Assembly (NCBI GenBank): GCA_947457615.1
Contig: CANGWK010000001.1
Span: 198,139 to 262,138, forward strand
Direction of reading: 5' to 3'
Length of the DNA: 64,000 nt
DNA from: Flavobacteriaceae bacterium
GTDB taxonomy: Bacteria > Bacteroidota > Bacteroidia > Flavobacteriales > Flavobacteriaceae
Shown: positions 1 through 8,631 of the stretch, in pieces
Position numbering within the stretch: position 1 is the stretch's first letter
Layout: each line of letters opens with the position of its first letter
The notes under the pieces: generated by a model
Seen by the model: the letters and a program-made list of their open reading frames with translations, nothing else
Told to the model about the DNA's origin: nothing
Databases searched by the model: none
Translations under genes and position numbers: made by a program

Positions 1-818
1 AAACCATTTCAGTAAAAGAAAACGAAAGTATTACTCAAAAAATGGTCAATAATGAAGAATATTCCGAGATTTATTGGAAGTTTAAAGACACTGTTGGAGG
101 AACAAAAGTCACCTGGAGAAGTAAGGGAAAACTTGATTTTAAAGCAAAAATAGCTGCGTTTTTTCATGGAGGAATAAATAGTGTTATTGGAGATGCTTAT
201 GAGAAAAGTTTAGAAAACCTAAACAAAACGCTCGATTTTGAAATTAACACTTACAAAGTAAAAGTTAATGGAGTTGTTAATCTTCCTGGAGGATTTTACT
301 TAAAACAATTTTTACATTGCAAACAAAAAGATGTAGATAGAAACATAAAAATTTTAGTTTCCAGAATGGAACATTTTTTTGTTAAAAATAAAATGAACAG
401 CAAAGGAAAACCGTTTATCATTTACCATAAATACGATCGCACAAATGATGATATTGGTTTTTCAGTTTGTATGCCTGTTAAAGATTCTATTTACATAATG
501 CCCGGAAGTGATATAGAATCTGGGAAATTAAAGAGTTATACTACTTTAAAAACTACTCTTACTGGTGATTACTCTCATACACAGACCGCTTGGAAGAAAG
601 CACTTGCTTACATGTCTAAAAATCATTTTGAGAGAAATAACTCTGGGCAAATTATAGAAGTTTATGCAATAGGAAGAAATGATGTTAAAAATCCATCCAA
701 ATGGGTTACCGAAATTTATATTCCTGTTTTTCCTAAAGGAGGTGAAAAGTCTTCACGCAAAAAACCTACAGATTCTTTATCTGTTGTTCCTGCAGCAAAT
801 GAAATAGTTGAACCATAA
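1..818 (+). CDS. SRPBCC / effector-binding (GyrI-like) domain protein, 5' end missing
   Basis: The reading frame is open from position 3, so the gene starts left of the window; the ATG at 42 is internal. The first visible part, with a GGTKVTWRSKGKLDF segment, looks like the last strands and C-terminal helix of an SRPBCC (START-like) lipid or small-ligand fold. The following ~170 residues resemble an effector-binding domain of the GyrI/BmrR C-terminal type, and the extreme C-terminus is a Ser/Pro-rich tail. Such SRPBCC plus GyrI-like fusions are common in Bacteroidota, usually without a DNA-binding domain, and their ligand is unknown. It stops 48 nt before the sigma-factor gene and need not be co-transcribed with it. 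The family call rests on overall resemblance and is moderately secure. Confidence 0.6.
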   Translation, partial: TISVKENESITQKMVNNEEYSEIYWKFKDTVGGTKVTWRSKGKLDFKAKIAAFFHGGINSVIGDAYEKSLENLNKTLDFEINTYKVKVNGVVNLPGGFYLKQFLHCKQKDVDRNIKILVSRMEHFFVKNKMNSKGKPFIIYHKYDRTNDDIGFSVCMPVKDSIYIMPGSDIESGKLKSYTTLKTTLTGDYSHTQTAWKKALAYMSKNHFERNNSGQIIEVYAIGRNDVKNPSKWVTEIYIPVFPKGGEKSSRKKPTDSLSVVPAANEIVEP

Positions 819-866
819 TATTTTATATTAAACCTTTTTAGTTATTTTTATTCTAACAAATATATT

Positions 867-1415
867 TTGGAATTGCAAGACGAAAAGGAATTTATAATTC
901 AATTATTAGACTCAAAAACGCAGAATGTTGCGTTTCAAAAACTCTTGCGCGATTACCAAAAACCTTTATATAACATTATAAGGACAATTGTACTTAATCA
1001 CGATGATACTGATGACGTATTGCAGAACACTTTTATTAAAGTACATCAAAATTTAAAAAATTTCAAGGGAGACAGTAAGCTTTTTTCTTGGATGTACCGA
1101 ATAGCAACTAATGAAGCTATAACATTTATTAATAACAAAGCGAAACGCAACGGAACTACAAGCGAAGCAATGCAAACTAAAATTGTAGAGAATTTACAAT
1201 CCGATGTCTATTTTGATGGGAATGAAATCCAAATAAAACTCCAAAAAGCAATTGTATTATTACCCGAAAAACAACAATTAGTTTTTAAATTGAAATATTT
1301 TGAAGAAATGAAATATGAGTATATGTCTGAAATATTGGGAACTTCAGTCGGGGCATTAAAAGCTTCCTACCACCATGCAGTAAAAAAAATTGAAGAATAT
1401 TTAAAAACAAATTAA
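867..1415 (+). CDS. ECF-type RNA polymerase sigma factor
   Basis: A 182-residue sigma-70 family protein of the extracytoplasmic-function type. The region 2 core is at residues ~25-90, with the DDTDDVLQNTFIKVHQNL helix and the -10 recognition segment around FSWMYRIATNEAITF. Region 4 is at ~130-178, with LPEKQQLVFKLKYFEEM and a helix-turn-helix near SEILGTSVGALKASYHHA. Regions 1 and 3 are missing, as expected for ECF sigmas. No ATG fits; the likely start is TTG at 867, with TTG at 873 as the alternative. It heads a three-gene cluster with a single-pass membrane protein and a Spy/CpxP-like exported protein. By analogy these would hold the sigma factor inactive until envelope stress. Confidence 0.9.
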   Translation: MELQDEKEFIIQLLDSKTQNVAFQKLLRDYQKPLYNIIRTIVLNHDDTDDVLQNTFIKVHQNLKNFKGDSKLFSWMYRIATNEAITFINNKAKRNGTTSEAMQTKIVENLQSDVYFDGNEIQIKLQKAIVLLPEKQQLVFKLKYFEEMKYEYMSEILGTSVGALKASYHHAVKKIEEYLKTN

Positions 1416-1445
1416 ACCTTTAAGAACAAATTCTGTCCTAATAAT

Positions 1446-1865
1446 ATGAAAGATTTTAAATTAGAAGATAGCGAAAAATTAAGATCAGGTTTTAAGATTC
1501 CTGAAGGTTACTTCGATGCTTTTTCTGAAAAGGTAATGCACAGAATATTAAAAGAGGAAACAAAAGTAATCTCATTTTATTCCCGTAACAAAAGGTTGCT
1601 ATATTCGGTAGCAGCAGTTTTTGTGTTAGCATTATCTTTACCAATTGTAAACCATTTGCAAAATAAAGAACAAGAATTAAGTTCTACAGAAATTGAAAAT
1701 TACCTTACTCAAAATAAGTCCGTTACGGATGATGAATTGGTAAATTTATTAGAACAAGAAGATATTGACAAAATTAAAATAACATCTTCTATTACTAATG
1801 AAGCAATAGAAGAAGAACTATCTAACAATACTGAAATAGAACTTTATATTACCAACGAAAATTAA
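1446..1865 (+). CDS. Single-pass membrane protein in the sigma-factor cluster, possible anti-sigma
   Basis: A 139-residue protein with a polar N-terminal half, one hydrophobic segment at ~50-67 (LLYSVAAVFVLALSLPIV) and an acidic, Asn/Glu-rich C-terminal part that would be outside the cytoplasm. It has no zinc-binding ZAS signature (HxxxCxxC), so it is not a classical zinc anti-sigma factor. Its place between an ECF sigma gene (30 nt upstream) and a Spy/CpxP-like gene (5 nt downstream), and its topology, suggest that it binds the sigma factor at the membrane. That role is inferred from context. The FKIPEGYFDAF motif near residue 16 recurs, to my knowledge, in similar flavobacterial proteins. 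Confidence 0.7.
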   Translation: MKDFKLEDSEKLRSGFKIPEGYFDAFSEKVMHRILKEETKVISFYSRNKRLLYSVAAVFVLALSLPIVNHLQNKEQELSSTEIENYLTQNKSVTDDELVNLLEQEDIDKIKITSSITNEAIEEELSNNTEIELYITNEN

Positions 1866-1870
1866 TTAGC

Positions 1871-2341
1871 ATGAAAAATTATAAATTATTTATTGTTTCT
1901 CTATTTTTAACCTCTATTTTTTCCTTTGGACAAAATGGTCCTTTAAGAGAACATTTCAAACAGAAAAAAGAAAAAATTAAAGCATTAAAGGTTGCATTTA
2001 TTACTACTGAGTTAGATTTAACTTCAGATGAAGCAGCTAAGTTTTGGCCTATTTATAATGCGTTTGAAGATAAACAGCTAGAAATTAAAAAGCAAAAATT
2101 TAAAGCTTATCTAGAAAGAACAGATGCTAATTTAATTGATAAACTATCAGAAAAAGATGCGGCTTCATTATTAACTCAAATGGAAAGTAATGAAGATGAT
2201 TTATTTCAACTGAAAAAGAAATTTATTTCAAGTTTAAAAGGAGTTCTTCCTTCGAATAAAATTTTAAAACTAAAAAAAGCAGAAGAAAAATTTAGTAAAA
2301 AACTATTGCAGCAATATCGAGATAAAAAGAATAATAGGTAA
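1871..2341 (+). CDS. Exported Spy/CpxP-like protein, sensor of the ECF sigma cluster
   Basis: A 156-residue protein with an N-terminal signal peptide (hydrophobic ~5-18, probable cleavage after SFG). The mature part is almost wholly helical and charged. The segment LDLTSDEAAKFWPIYNAFEDK is typical of the Spy/CpxP/LTXXQ group of periplasmic chaperones and metal sensors, which is often listed in flavobacteria as sensor of ECF-type sigma factor. It starts 5 nt after the membrane-protein gene, so the three genes from 867 form one operon ending at the terminator near 2371. The expected role is detecting misfolded protein or metal stress in the periplasm and relieving inhibition of the sigma factor; the role comes from family and context. 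Confidence 0.75.
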   Translation: MKNYKLFIVSLFLTSIFSFGQNGPLREHFKQKKEKIKALKVAFITTELDLTSDEAAKFWPIYNAFEDKQLEIKKQKFKAYLERTDANLIDKLSEKDAASLLTQMESNEDDLFQLKKKFISSLKGVLPSNKILKLKKAEEKFSKKLLQQYRDKKNNR

Positions 2342-2370
2342 TTATTTAATTCTATTAACTTGATTAAGAT

Positions 2371-2406
2371 AAAGCGCTTTTAATAAATAAAAAGCGCTTT
2401 TTTTTA
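2371..2406. terminator. Intrinsic terminator between convergent genes
   Basis: Two copies of AAAGCGCTTT separated by an A/T spacer can fold into an 11-bp stem, followed by a run of seven or more T. The A-rich left flank also gives a U-tract on the other strand, so it can stop both the sigma operon (+) and the YciO/TsaC gene (-). Confidence 0.85.
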
Positions 2407-2418
2407 TTTATTTAAGAC

Positions 2419-3039
2419 CTATAAAATATCCAAACTCCCTTTTCCTTCTCTTACTACTTCTGGCTCGTTACCTGATAAATCTATAATTGTAGACGGAATA
2501 TTATCGCCATAACCACCATCAATAACTAGGTCAACTTTGTTTTGCCATTTTTCAAAAATCAATTCTGGATCGGTTGAATATTCAATAATTTCATCTTCAT
2601 CACGAATGGATGTTGAAATAATAGGATTCCCTAATTCTTTAATGATTGCTCGAATTATATTATTATCTGGCACTCGTATTCCCACAGTTTTTTTATTCTT
2701 AAACACTTTCGGGAGATCATTATTTCCTGGAAGAATAAAAGTGTAAGGTCCTGGCAAAGCTCTCTTAAGCAATTTAAAAGTAGCGGTATCTATTTGTTTA
2801 ACATAATCAGAAATATGACTTAAATTATAACAAATAAAAGACAGATTTGCCTTTTCTAATTTAATCCCTTTTAGTTTAGCAACGCGTTCTACCGCTTTGG
2901 CATTGGTGATATCACAACCTAAACCATACACAGTGTCGGTAGGATAGATAATTACACCACCATTTTTCAAAACTTCAACTACTTTTTTTATTGCAGCCTC
3001 GTTAGGATTATCTTCGTATATTTTTAAGAATTGTGTCAT
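2419..3039 (-). CDS. Sua5/YciO/YrdC family protein, probable L-threonylcarbamoyladenylate synthase
   Basis: A 206-residue protein built of one YrdC domain. Recognisable parts are GGVIIYPTDTVYGLGCD at ~28-44 (nucleotide and threonine pocket), LPGPYTFILP near residue 90, and VDLVIDGG near the end. The family makes threonylcarbamoyl-AMP from threonine, bicarbonate and ATP, the first step of the t6A37 tRNA modification. Length and end-to-end layout are closest to E. coli YciO (also ~206 residues) rather than to the longer Sua5. In Bacteroidota this form is generally taken as the housekeeping enzyme, but a YciO-like specialised role cannot be excluded. It lies 19 nt downstream of the UvrD helicase gene and is probably co-transcribed with it. 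Confidence 0.88.
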   Translation of the reverse strand: MTQFLKIYEDNPNEAAIKKVVEVLKNGGVIIYPTDTVYGLGCDITNAKAVERVAKLKGIKLEKANLSFICYNLSHISDYVKQIDTATFKLLKRALPGPYTFILPGNNDLPKVFKNKKTVGIRVPDNNIIRAIIKELGNPIISTSIRDEDEIIEYSTDPELIFEKWQNKVDLVIDGGYGDNIPSTIIDLSGNEPEVVREGKGSLDIL

Positions 3040-3058
3040 TGTTACTAAGTTCTAATTT

Positions 3059-5395
3059 CTAGCCTATAATATCTAATTTTGCAAAACGCAAGAGTAGTTT
3101 TTTAATTCCACCAACTTCAAATCGGATTTCAGCTTTTTTATCGGCACCAACACCCTCTAAGTTAATAACCTCACCTTTACCAAAACGTTCGTGCATTACT
3201 ATGTTTCCAACTGTTAATTTATTATCAAACAAATTAGGGCCACCAGAAGTAGACCCATTACTGTCAACCGGTTTCAGTTTTCTTATGGACGTAGAAGAAA
3301 CTGATTCTTCTCCGTAACGTTTTGGTGGTGTTCCGGTGACGGGTTTTGCCAAACGCAATTTAGATTTATCTACATCTCCAAAAATATCTATATCCATCAT
3401 CGGTTTGTAGCGATAACTACCAGCATCACTCGGATTGATATATTCTAAATATTCTGCTGTAATCTCTTCTATAAAACGAGAAGGCTCGCTATCCGTGAGT
3501 TTCCCCCAGCGGTACCGCGACTGCGCATAAGTCAAATAAGCCTGATGTTCTGCTCGAGTTAAGGCAACGTAAAACAACCTGCGTTCTTCTTCAAGTTCGC
3601 TTCGGGTATTCAAACTCATGGCACTCGGAAATAAATCTTCTTCCAAACCTACAATAAAAACGTAAGGAAACTCCAATCCTTTGGCCAAGTGAATAGTCAT
3701 AAGTGCTACCCTATCGTCATCACCAGTATCCTTATCTAAATCGGTTGCAAGAGCAACATCTTCCATAAATTCGGATAAGGCGCCTCGGGCTCCGTCAATT
3801 TCTCTTTGCCCTTCTATAAAATCTTTAATACCTCCCATTAGCACCTCGATATTTTCTATTCGAGCAATTCCTTCCGGGGTTCCATCTTTTTTTAATTCTT
3901 GAACTAATCCTGTTTTTTTAGTTACATGATCCGTTAAATATAAAGCATCCTGATTTTCATTAATTACCTGAAAACTTTTAATCATTGTTACAAAATCTTG
4001 CAACTTGGCTTTAGTTCCCGAATTTAATTTTAAATCAATTTTATCTATATGTTCCATTACTTCAAAAATAGAACGTTTGTAGTGGTTGGCAGCAACAGTT
4101 AACTTTTCGATGGTAGTATCGCCAATTCCGCGAGCAGGATAATTAATCACCCTAACCAAAGCCTCTTCATCTTTGGGATTGATTACTAAACGCAAATAAC
4201 AAAGCACATCTTTCACCTCTTTCCGCTGATAAAAAGACAAACCTCCATAAATTCGATACGGAATATCGCGCTTTCGCAAAGCATCTTCCATAGCACGAGA
4301 TTGCGCATTGGTGCGGTATAAGATTGCAAATTGCCCGTTGAGCATTTGATTCCGCATTTTTTGTTCAAATATTTCTCCAGCTACAAATCGGCCTTCTTCT
4401 CCGTCGGTTACACTGCGGTGGACTTTAATTTTGTTTCCAAAATCATTAGCAGTCCAAACTACTTTATCTAGTTTAGTTTTATTTTTATCGATAATCGAAT
4501 TGGCCGCTTCAACTATATTCTTGCTAGAGCGGTAGTTTTGCTCCAATCGGTATGTTTTTACATTATCGTAATCTTTCTGAAAATTCAAAATGTTGTTAAT
4601 GTTGGCACCACGAAAAGCATAGATACTTTGCGCATCATCACCTACAACACAGATATTCTGAAAACGATCGGATAAAGCTCGAACTATCAAATATTGCGAA
4701 TGGTTCGTGTCTTGGTACTCATCAACCATAATATATCGAAATCGATCTTGGTATTTGGCTAAAACATCTGGAAAACGATTTAATAATTCGTTGGTTTTCA
4801 ATAACAAATCATCAAAGTCCATGGCGCCAGATTTGAAACAACGATCTACATAATTAGCATATATCTCCCCTAAACGTGGTTTTTTGGACATCGCATCTTG
4901 CTCTTGTAACTCCGGATTATTAAGGTAGGCCTTTACGGTTATCAAAGAGTTTTTGTAGGAAGAAATTCGGCTTAATACTTGTTTTGGCTTGTAAACATCT
5001 CTATCGAGTTGCATTTCTTTAATTATTCCAGAAATACAACGAACGGAATCTTGGGTGTCATAAATAGTGAAATTAGAAGGAAAACCTAATTTATCAGCTT
5101 CGCTTCGAAGTATTCTTGCAAAAACAGAGTGAAAAGTTCCCATCCAAAGATTCTTGGCTTCATTAGTTCCAACAATATCCGAAATACGTTTTTTCATTTC
5201 CCGCGCTGCCTTGTTGGTAAATGTTAATGCCAAAATATTAAACGCATCTACACCCAAACTCATTAAATAGGCAATTCGCATTGTAAGCACTCGTGTTTTT
5301 CCTGAGCCCGCACCAGCAATGATTATCATTGGTCCGTCTTTTTGTAAAACTGGTTCTTGTTGTGCTTCATTAAGCTGACTAATATATCTTTGCAT
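3059..5395 (-). CDS. uvrD: UvrD/PcrA-type ATP-dependent 3'-5' DNA helicase
   Basis: A 778-residue superfamily 1A helicase. Walker A AGAGSGKT is at 27-34, motif II VDEYQDTNHSQY near 224, motif III as VVGDDAQSIYAFRGA, motif IV with YRLEQNYRSS, motif V as MTIHLAKGLEFPYVF and motif VI as ERRLFYVALTRA. The C-terminal ~70 residues form the Tudor-like PcrA/UvrD tail (IVMHERFGKGEVINLEG), which binds RNA polymerase in other bacteria. Family roles are nucleotide-excision and mismatch repair and removal of recombinase or polymerase from DNA. The start is MQRYISQLN; a Bacteroidota promoter sits about 20 nt upstream on this strand. All key motifs are present. Confidence 0.96.
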   Translation of the reverse strand: MQRYISQLNEAQQEPVLQKDGPMIIIAGAGSGKTRVLTMRIAYLMSLGVDAFNILALTFTNKAAREMKKRISDIVGTNEAKNLWMGTFHSVFARILRSEADKLGFPSNFTIYDTQDSVRCISGIIKEMQLDRDVYKPKQVLSRISSYKNSLITVKAYLNNPELQEQDAMSKKPRLGEIYANYVDRCFKSGAMDFDDLLLKTNELLNRFPDVLAKYQDRFRYIMVDEYQDTNHSQYLIVRALSDRFQNICVVGDDAQSIYAFRGANINNILNFQKDYDNVKTYRLEQNYRSSKNIVEAANSIIDKNKTKLDKVVWTANDFGNKIKVHRSVTDGEEGRFVAGEIFEQKMRNQMLNGQFAILYRTNAQSRAMEDALRKRDIPYRIYGGLSFYQRKEVKDVLCYLRLVINPKDEEALVRVINYPARGIGDTTIEKLTVAANHYKRSIFEVMEHIDKIDLKLNSGTKAKLQDFVTMIKSFQVINENQDALYLTDHVTKKTGLVQELKKDGTPEGIARIENIEVLMGGIKDFIEGQREIDGARGALSEFMEDVALATDLDKDTGDDDRVALMTIHLAKGLEFPYVFIVGLEEDLFPSAMSLNTRSELEEERRLFYVALTRAEHQAYLTYAQSRYRWGKLTDSEPSRFIEEITAEYLEYINPSDAGSYRYKPMMDIDIFGDVDKSKLRLAKPVTGTPPKRYGEESVSSTSIRKLKPVDSNGSTSGGPNLFDNKLTVGNIVMHERFGKGEVINLEGVGADKKAEIRFEVGGIKKLLLRFAKLDIIG

Positions 5396-5414
5396 TCTAA
5401 CAATTTTGAAAATT

Positions 5415-5445
5415 CAAATTTAAGCTTACTCCTGTTTATTTACAA
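5415..5445 (-). promoter_or_regulatory. Promoter of the uvrD gene
   Basis: On the minus strand, TTG (5445-5443) is separated by 20 nt from TAAATTTG (5422-5415), which fits the Bacteroidota -33/-7 consensus. The -7 box lies about 20 nt before the uvrD start. Confidence 0.65.
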
Positions 5446-5569
5446 TATATTTAAAATTATATTCCTTAGTATTTGTTAACAATCTTAAATTCAATTTTTG
5501 AATAAATACAAATTAAAACTTTCTACTATTATTTTGTTTAACTTGTTTACATTTTCATTAAACATTTTG

Positions 5570-5577
5570 TAGATTTG
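5570..5577 (+). promoter_or_regulatory. Candidate -7 box upstream of the SRPBCC-SDR-photolyase genes
   Basis: TAGATTTG matches TAnnTTTG and lies 14 nt before the ATG at 5591. The nearest TTG upstream (5543-5545) is 24 nt away, longer than usual, so the -33 element is uncertain. Confidence 0.45.
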
Positions 5578-5590
5578 TAAAAATAATACA

Positions 5591-6058
5591 ATGAAAATTT
5601 ACACTTTACATAGCAAACAAAATTTGCCTATTTCTCTGGATGAAGCTTGGGAATTTCTTTCCAATCCGAAGAATCTTAAAATCATCACACCACCTTATAT
5701 GGGTTTTAAAACACTTTCGGGTGATGACAGAGAAATGTTTGCAGGACAGATAATTCAATATATCGTCACCCCTGTATTTGGAATTCCAATGAAATGGGTT
5801 ACCGAAATAACACACGTACAAGACAAAAGATATTTCGTTGACGAACAGCGTTTTGGACCTTATGCATTATGGCACCACAAACATTTTCTAAAAGAGATTC
5901 CTGGCGGAGTTGAAATGGAAGATATTGTAGATTATAAGGTTCCTATGGGTATTCTTGGTCAATTGGTGCATCCATTATTAGTAGCACCCAAACTGAAAGA
6001 AATATTTAATTTCAGAACAAAAAAACTAATCGAACTTTTTGGAGAATTTAAAGGATAA
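5591..6058 (+). CDS. SRPBCC family protein (START-like ligand-binding fold)
   Basis: A 155-residue cytosolic protein with no signal peptide. It starts with the usual strand plus LPISLDEAWEFLSNPKNLKIITPPYMGF of the polyketide-cyclase/SRPBCC fold and ends with the long C-terminal helix. The segment ITHVQDKRYFVDEQRFGPYALWHHKHFL is characteristic of the subgroup found beside photolyase and NAD-dependent epimerase or dehydrogenase genes. The ligand is unknown. It is followed after 6 nt by a short-chain dehydrogenase and then the photolyase. This cluster recurs in Bacteroidota and may be light-induced, though no light-responsive regulator (MerR/CarH type) is visible here. Confidence 0.85.
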   Translation: MKIYTLHSKQNLPISLDEAWEFLSNPKNLKIITPPYMGFKTLSGDDREMFAGQIIQYIVTPVFGIPMKWVTEITHVQDKRYFVDEQRFGPYALWHHKHFLKEIPGGVEMEDIVDYKVPMGILGQLVHPLLVAPKLKEIFNFRTKKLIELFGEFKG

Positions 6059-6064
6059 ATTATT

Positions 6065-6763
6065 ATGAAAAACATACTATTAATTGGCGGTTCTTACGGA
6101 ATTGGGAAAGCCATTGCTGAAAAATTACAATATGAAAATAAAATTTTTGTAGCTTCAAGAACAAATGAAACAATAGCTGATTTTAATGTGACCTACTTAC
6201 CATTTGATGTTTCAACCGACACGTTAGATGTTACCAAATTACCTGAAGTAATTGACGGTTTAGTTTATTGTCCTGGAAGTATCAATTTACGCCCTTTTAA
6301 AGCATTGAAAATTGAAGCTTTCGAATCTGATTTACAGATAAATTTCTTAAATCTAGTAAAAGTAATTCAAACTGTGTTACCTAATTTAATGGCTTCCAAT
6401 CAATCGAGCATTGTATTATTTAGTACTGTAGCTGTAAAAATGGGAATGCCTTTTCATACTAGTGTTTCCGCATCAAAAGGAGCTATTGAAGGATTCGCAA
6501 AAGCGCTTGCCGCTGAATATGCTCCAAAGATTAGAGTTAACGTCATTGCGCCATCATTAACCGATACGCCATTAGCCAATAAATTCTTGAATTCGGACGA
6601 GAAAAAAGAAAAATCAGCAGGAAGAAATCCTATGAAAAAAGTAGGTACTTCAGATGATATTGCACAAATGGCAAGTTTCTTATTGAGTGAAAAAAGCAAT
6701 TGGATTACAGGACAAATATTCCATATAGATGGAGGAATGTCTTCTTTAATAACTAATCCATAA
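6065..6763 (+). CDS. Short-chain dehydrogenase/reductase (SDR)
   Basis: A 232-residue classical SDR with a Rossmann nucleotide-binding start (ILLIGGSYGIGKAIA, variant of TGxxxGxG). The catalytic pattern is altered: where YxxxK is expected the sequence reads SVSASKGAIEGFAKALA, so the usual Tyr appears as Ser (SxxxK, S-A-S-K). The active-site Ser is probably in LFSTVAVKMG. The C-terminal GQIFHIDGGMSSL is intact. An altered Tyr with a preserved fold and Lys is known in atypical SDRs. The substrate is unknown. It sits 6 nt after the SRPBCC gene and before the photolyase, so a part in the same light- or pigment-related unit is likely. Confidence 0.85.
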   Translation: MKNILLIGGSYGIGKAIAEKLQYENKIFVASRTNETIADFNVTYLPFDVSTDTLDVTKLPEVIDGLVYCPGSINLRPFKALKIEAFESDLQINFLNLVKVIQTVLPNLMASNQSSIVLFSTVAVKMGMPFHTSVSASKGAIEGFAKALAAEYAPKIRVNVIAPSLTDTPLANKFLNSDEKKEKSAGRNPMKKVGTSDDIAQMASFLLSEKSNWITGQIFHIDGGMSSLITNP

Positions 6764-6823
6764 AAATAGCGATGGCAATTGCAATATCAAAAATCAATGA
6801 AAAAATTATAACTTTTAATTAAA

Positions 6824-6865
6824 TTTGATTTTTGATTTTTGAAACTGACTTTTGAAATTGATTAT
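6824..6865 (+). repeat. Heptad tandem repeat before the photolyase start
   Basis: Six consecutive 7-nt units (TTTGATT, TTTGATT, TTTGAAA, CTGACTT, TTGAAAT, TGATTAT) run directly into the ATG at 6866. See the finding on heptad repeats. Confidence 0.6.
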
Positions 6866-8152
6866 ATGAATATATTCTGGTTCCGACGCGATTTAAGATT
6901 AGAGGATAATACGGGTCTTTTTCATGCTTTAAATAGTGGAAAAGAAGTTCTTCCTATTTTTATTTTTGATAAAGAAATACTTTCGCAATTACCTAAAGAC
7001 GATGCCCGAGTAATGTTCATCCACCAGCAATTGGAGAAAATACAGAGCCTATTACAAAGTATGGGTAAATCGCTAGCTGTTTTTAACGGAAAACCTTCTG
7101 AAGTCTTCACAAAATTGATTTCCGAAAATAAAATTAAGGCAGTTTACACCAACCACGATTACGAACCCTATGCTCGAAAACGCGATTTAGATTTGTTCCA
7201 TATTTTCAAAGAGAACAACATCGAATTCAAAACTAGCAAAGACCAGGTGATTTTCGAAAAAAGTGAAGTGGTAAAAGACGACGGAACACCTTATGTAGTT
7301 TATACCCCATTTTCTAACAAATGGAAAGAAACATTCAAAAAAATTCAATTGGTACATTATAATTCGGAAGGTTTGTTGGATAAAATTGCACTTCACTCCT
7401 ACTCCTTTTTGAGTTTGAAAGACATAGGTTTTGAAACTTCAGCAATAAAAATAACTCCCTACGATATTTCTAAAGACTTAATAAATAATTACGAAGCAAC
7501 CCGCAATTTTCCAGCTTTAAATAAAACATCTTACCTTGGAATTTATCTGAGATTTGGAGCAGTTTCCATTCGGAAAATGGTTGCAAAAGCAATTGAAAGT
7601 AATAACGAAACTTTCTTTAAAGAACTTATTTGGAGGGAATTTTTCATGCAGATTCTATGGCATTTCCCGCATACTGCAAAATCGTGTTTCCGACCTAAAT
7701 ACGATACCATTCAATGGGAAAACAACCAAGAATTATTTCAAAAATGGTGTGATGGAAAAACAGGATATCCTTTTGTTGACGCAGGAATGCGCGAATTAAA
7801 TGCTACAGGACACATGCACAATAGGGTCCGAATGATTGTAGCTAGTTTTTTGTGCAAACATTTATTAATAGATTGGCGATGGGGAGAAACTTATTTTGCT
7901 ACCAAACTTTTAGATTATGAACAATCTAGTAATGTTGGCAATTGGCAATGGGCAGCAGGAAGCGGCGTTGACGCAGCACCTTATTTCAGAATTTTCAATC
8001 CCACCGAGCAAATAAAAAAGTTTGACAAAGACTTAAAATACATCAAAAAATGGATTCCAGAATTGGAAACCCAATATTATCCGCAACCAATTGTAGATCA
8101 TAAAGAATCTAGAGAACGCTGCTTACGAGTTTATAAAGAAGCAGTGGGTTAA
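6866..8152 (+). CDS. phrB: Deoxyribodipyrimidine photolyase (class I, cryptochrome/photolyase family)
   Basis: A 428-residue enzyme that repairs UV-induced cyclobutane pyrimidine dimers with blue light and FADH-. The N-terminal antenna domain begins NIFWFRRDLRLEDN. The FAD-binding domain has WREFFMQILWHFPH, GYPFVDAGMRELNATGHMHN and the C-terminal YEQSSNVGNWQWAAGSGVD. Trp residues near 300-360 probably provide the electron-transfer chain. The frame is open further upstream with a TTG at 6839, but that region is a heptad tandem repeat and family members begin at this ATG, so 6866 is chosen. It is the third gene of the SRPBCC-SDR-photolyase cluster. Length is normal. Confidence 0.95.
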   Translation: MNIFWFRRDLRLEDNTGLFHALNSGKEVLPIFIFDKEILSQLPKDDARVMFIHQQLEKIQSLLQSMGKSLAVFNGKPSEVFTKLISENKIKAVYTNHDYEPYARKRDLDLFHIFKENNIEFKTSKDQVIFEKSEVVKDDGTPYVVYTPFSNKWKETFKKIQLVHYNSEGLLDKIALHSYSFLSLKDIGFETSAIKITPYDISKDLINNYEATRNFPALNKTSYLGIYLRFGAVSIRKMVAKAIESNNETFFKELIWREFFMQILWHFPHTAKSCFRPKYDTIQWENNQELFQKWCDGKTGYPFVDAGMRELNATGHMHNRVRMIVASFLCKHLLIDWRWGETYFATKLLDYEQSSNVGNWQWAAGSGVDAAPYFRIFNPTEQIKKFDKDLKYIKKWIPELETQYYPQPIVDHKESRERCLRVYKEAVG

Positions 8153-8164
8153 TCCTCCCGTTAT

Positions 8165-8204
8165 CATTCCCCTCCTATGGAGGGGTGGCCGAAGGGCGGG
8201 GTGG
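8165..8204 (+). repeat. Left inverted repeat of the DUF559 cassette
   Basis: A GC-rich 40-mer holding two small stem-loops: CCCCTCC/GGAGGGG with a 3-nt loop, and a GCC-GAA-GGGC hairpin. It ends one base before the DUF559 stop codon (complement of 8206-8208). It matches the reverse complement of 8745-8784 except at two positions. Confidence 0.85.
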
Positions 8205-8205
8205 T

Positions 8206-8631
8206 TTACGCCTTTATCAAAGCATAATTTTCAATAATAAATAACTCCAATTCTTTCATCACATTTCCCAAATCGTGTAATACTCTAAAATTTGAAGTTT
8301 TAAAAATATTTAATCCTTGAGATAGTAAATATTCTTCTCGTTTTTCATCATAGTCGTCTTTATTGTCATGACTTTCTCCATCAATTTCGATAATTAATCC
8401 AAGGGTTTTAATATAAAAGTCTACAATAAAATTGCCGATTATTCTTTGTCTATCAAAATCAATTTTATGAAATTTTCCTTTATGAACTTGTTGCCAAAAG
8501 ACAACTTCTGCATAATTACCAGCTTTTCTTAGTGATTTGGCTCTAGATTTTAGTTTTATATTGTAAGGGAGGTTTTCTATGAAACTTCTCTTAATAGGAA
8601 TTTCATTTATGAAAGTTAACACTTGTTCCAT
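8206..8631 (-). CDS. DUF559 endonuclease-domain protein (Vsr-like PD-(D/E)XK fold)
   Basis: A 141-residue protein of the DUF559 family, related to the very-short-patch-repair endonuclease. Family marks are the N-terminal helix with AEVVFWQQVHKGKF (Glu, aromatic), then RQRIIGNFIVDFYIKTLGLIIEIDGESHD carrying the candidate catalytic Asp and Glu residues, and a C-terminal strand FKTSNFRVLHDLGNV. The first ~25 residues are an extension before the domain. The gene fills the space between two inverted 40-nt repeats, one ending next to its stop codon, the other ~115 nt before its start. DUF559 proteins are presumed nucleases; the biological role is not established. A part in movement or maintenance of the flanking repeats is possible. 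Confidence 0.88.
   Translation of the reverse strand: MEQVLTFINEIPIKRSFIENLPYNIKLKSRAKSLRKAGNYAEVVFWQQVHKGKFHKIDFDRQRIIGNFIVDFYIKTLGLIIEIDGESHDNKDDYDEKREEYLLSQGLNIFKTSNFRVLHDLGNVMKELELFIIENYALIKA

Noticed and set aside
6839..6865. TTG start giving nine more residues to the photolyase
   Set aside because: These codons are part of a heptad repeat and not conserved in kind in the family.
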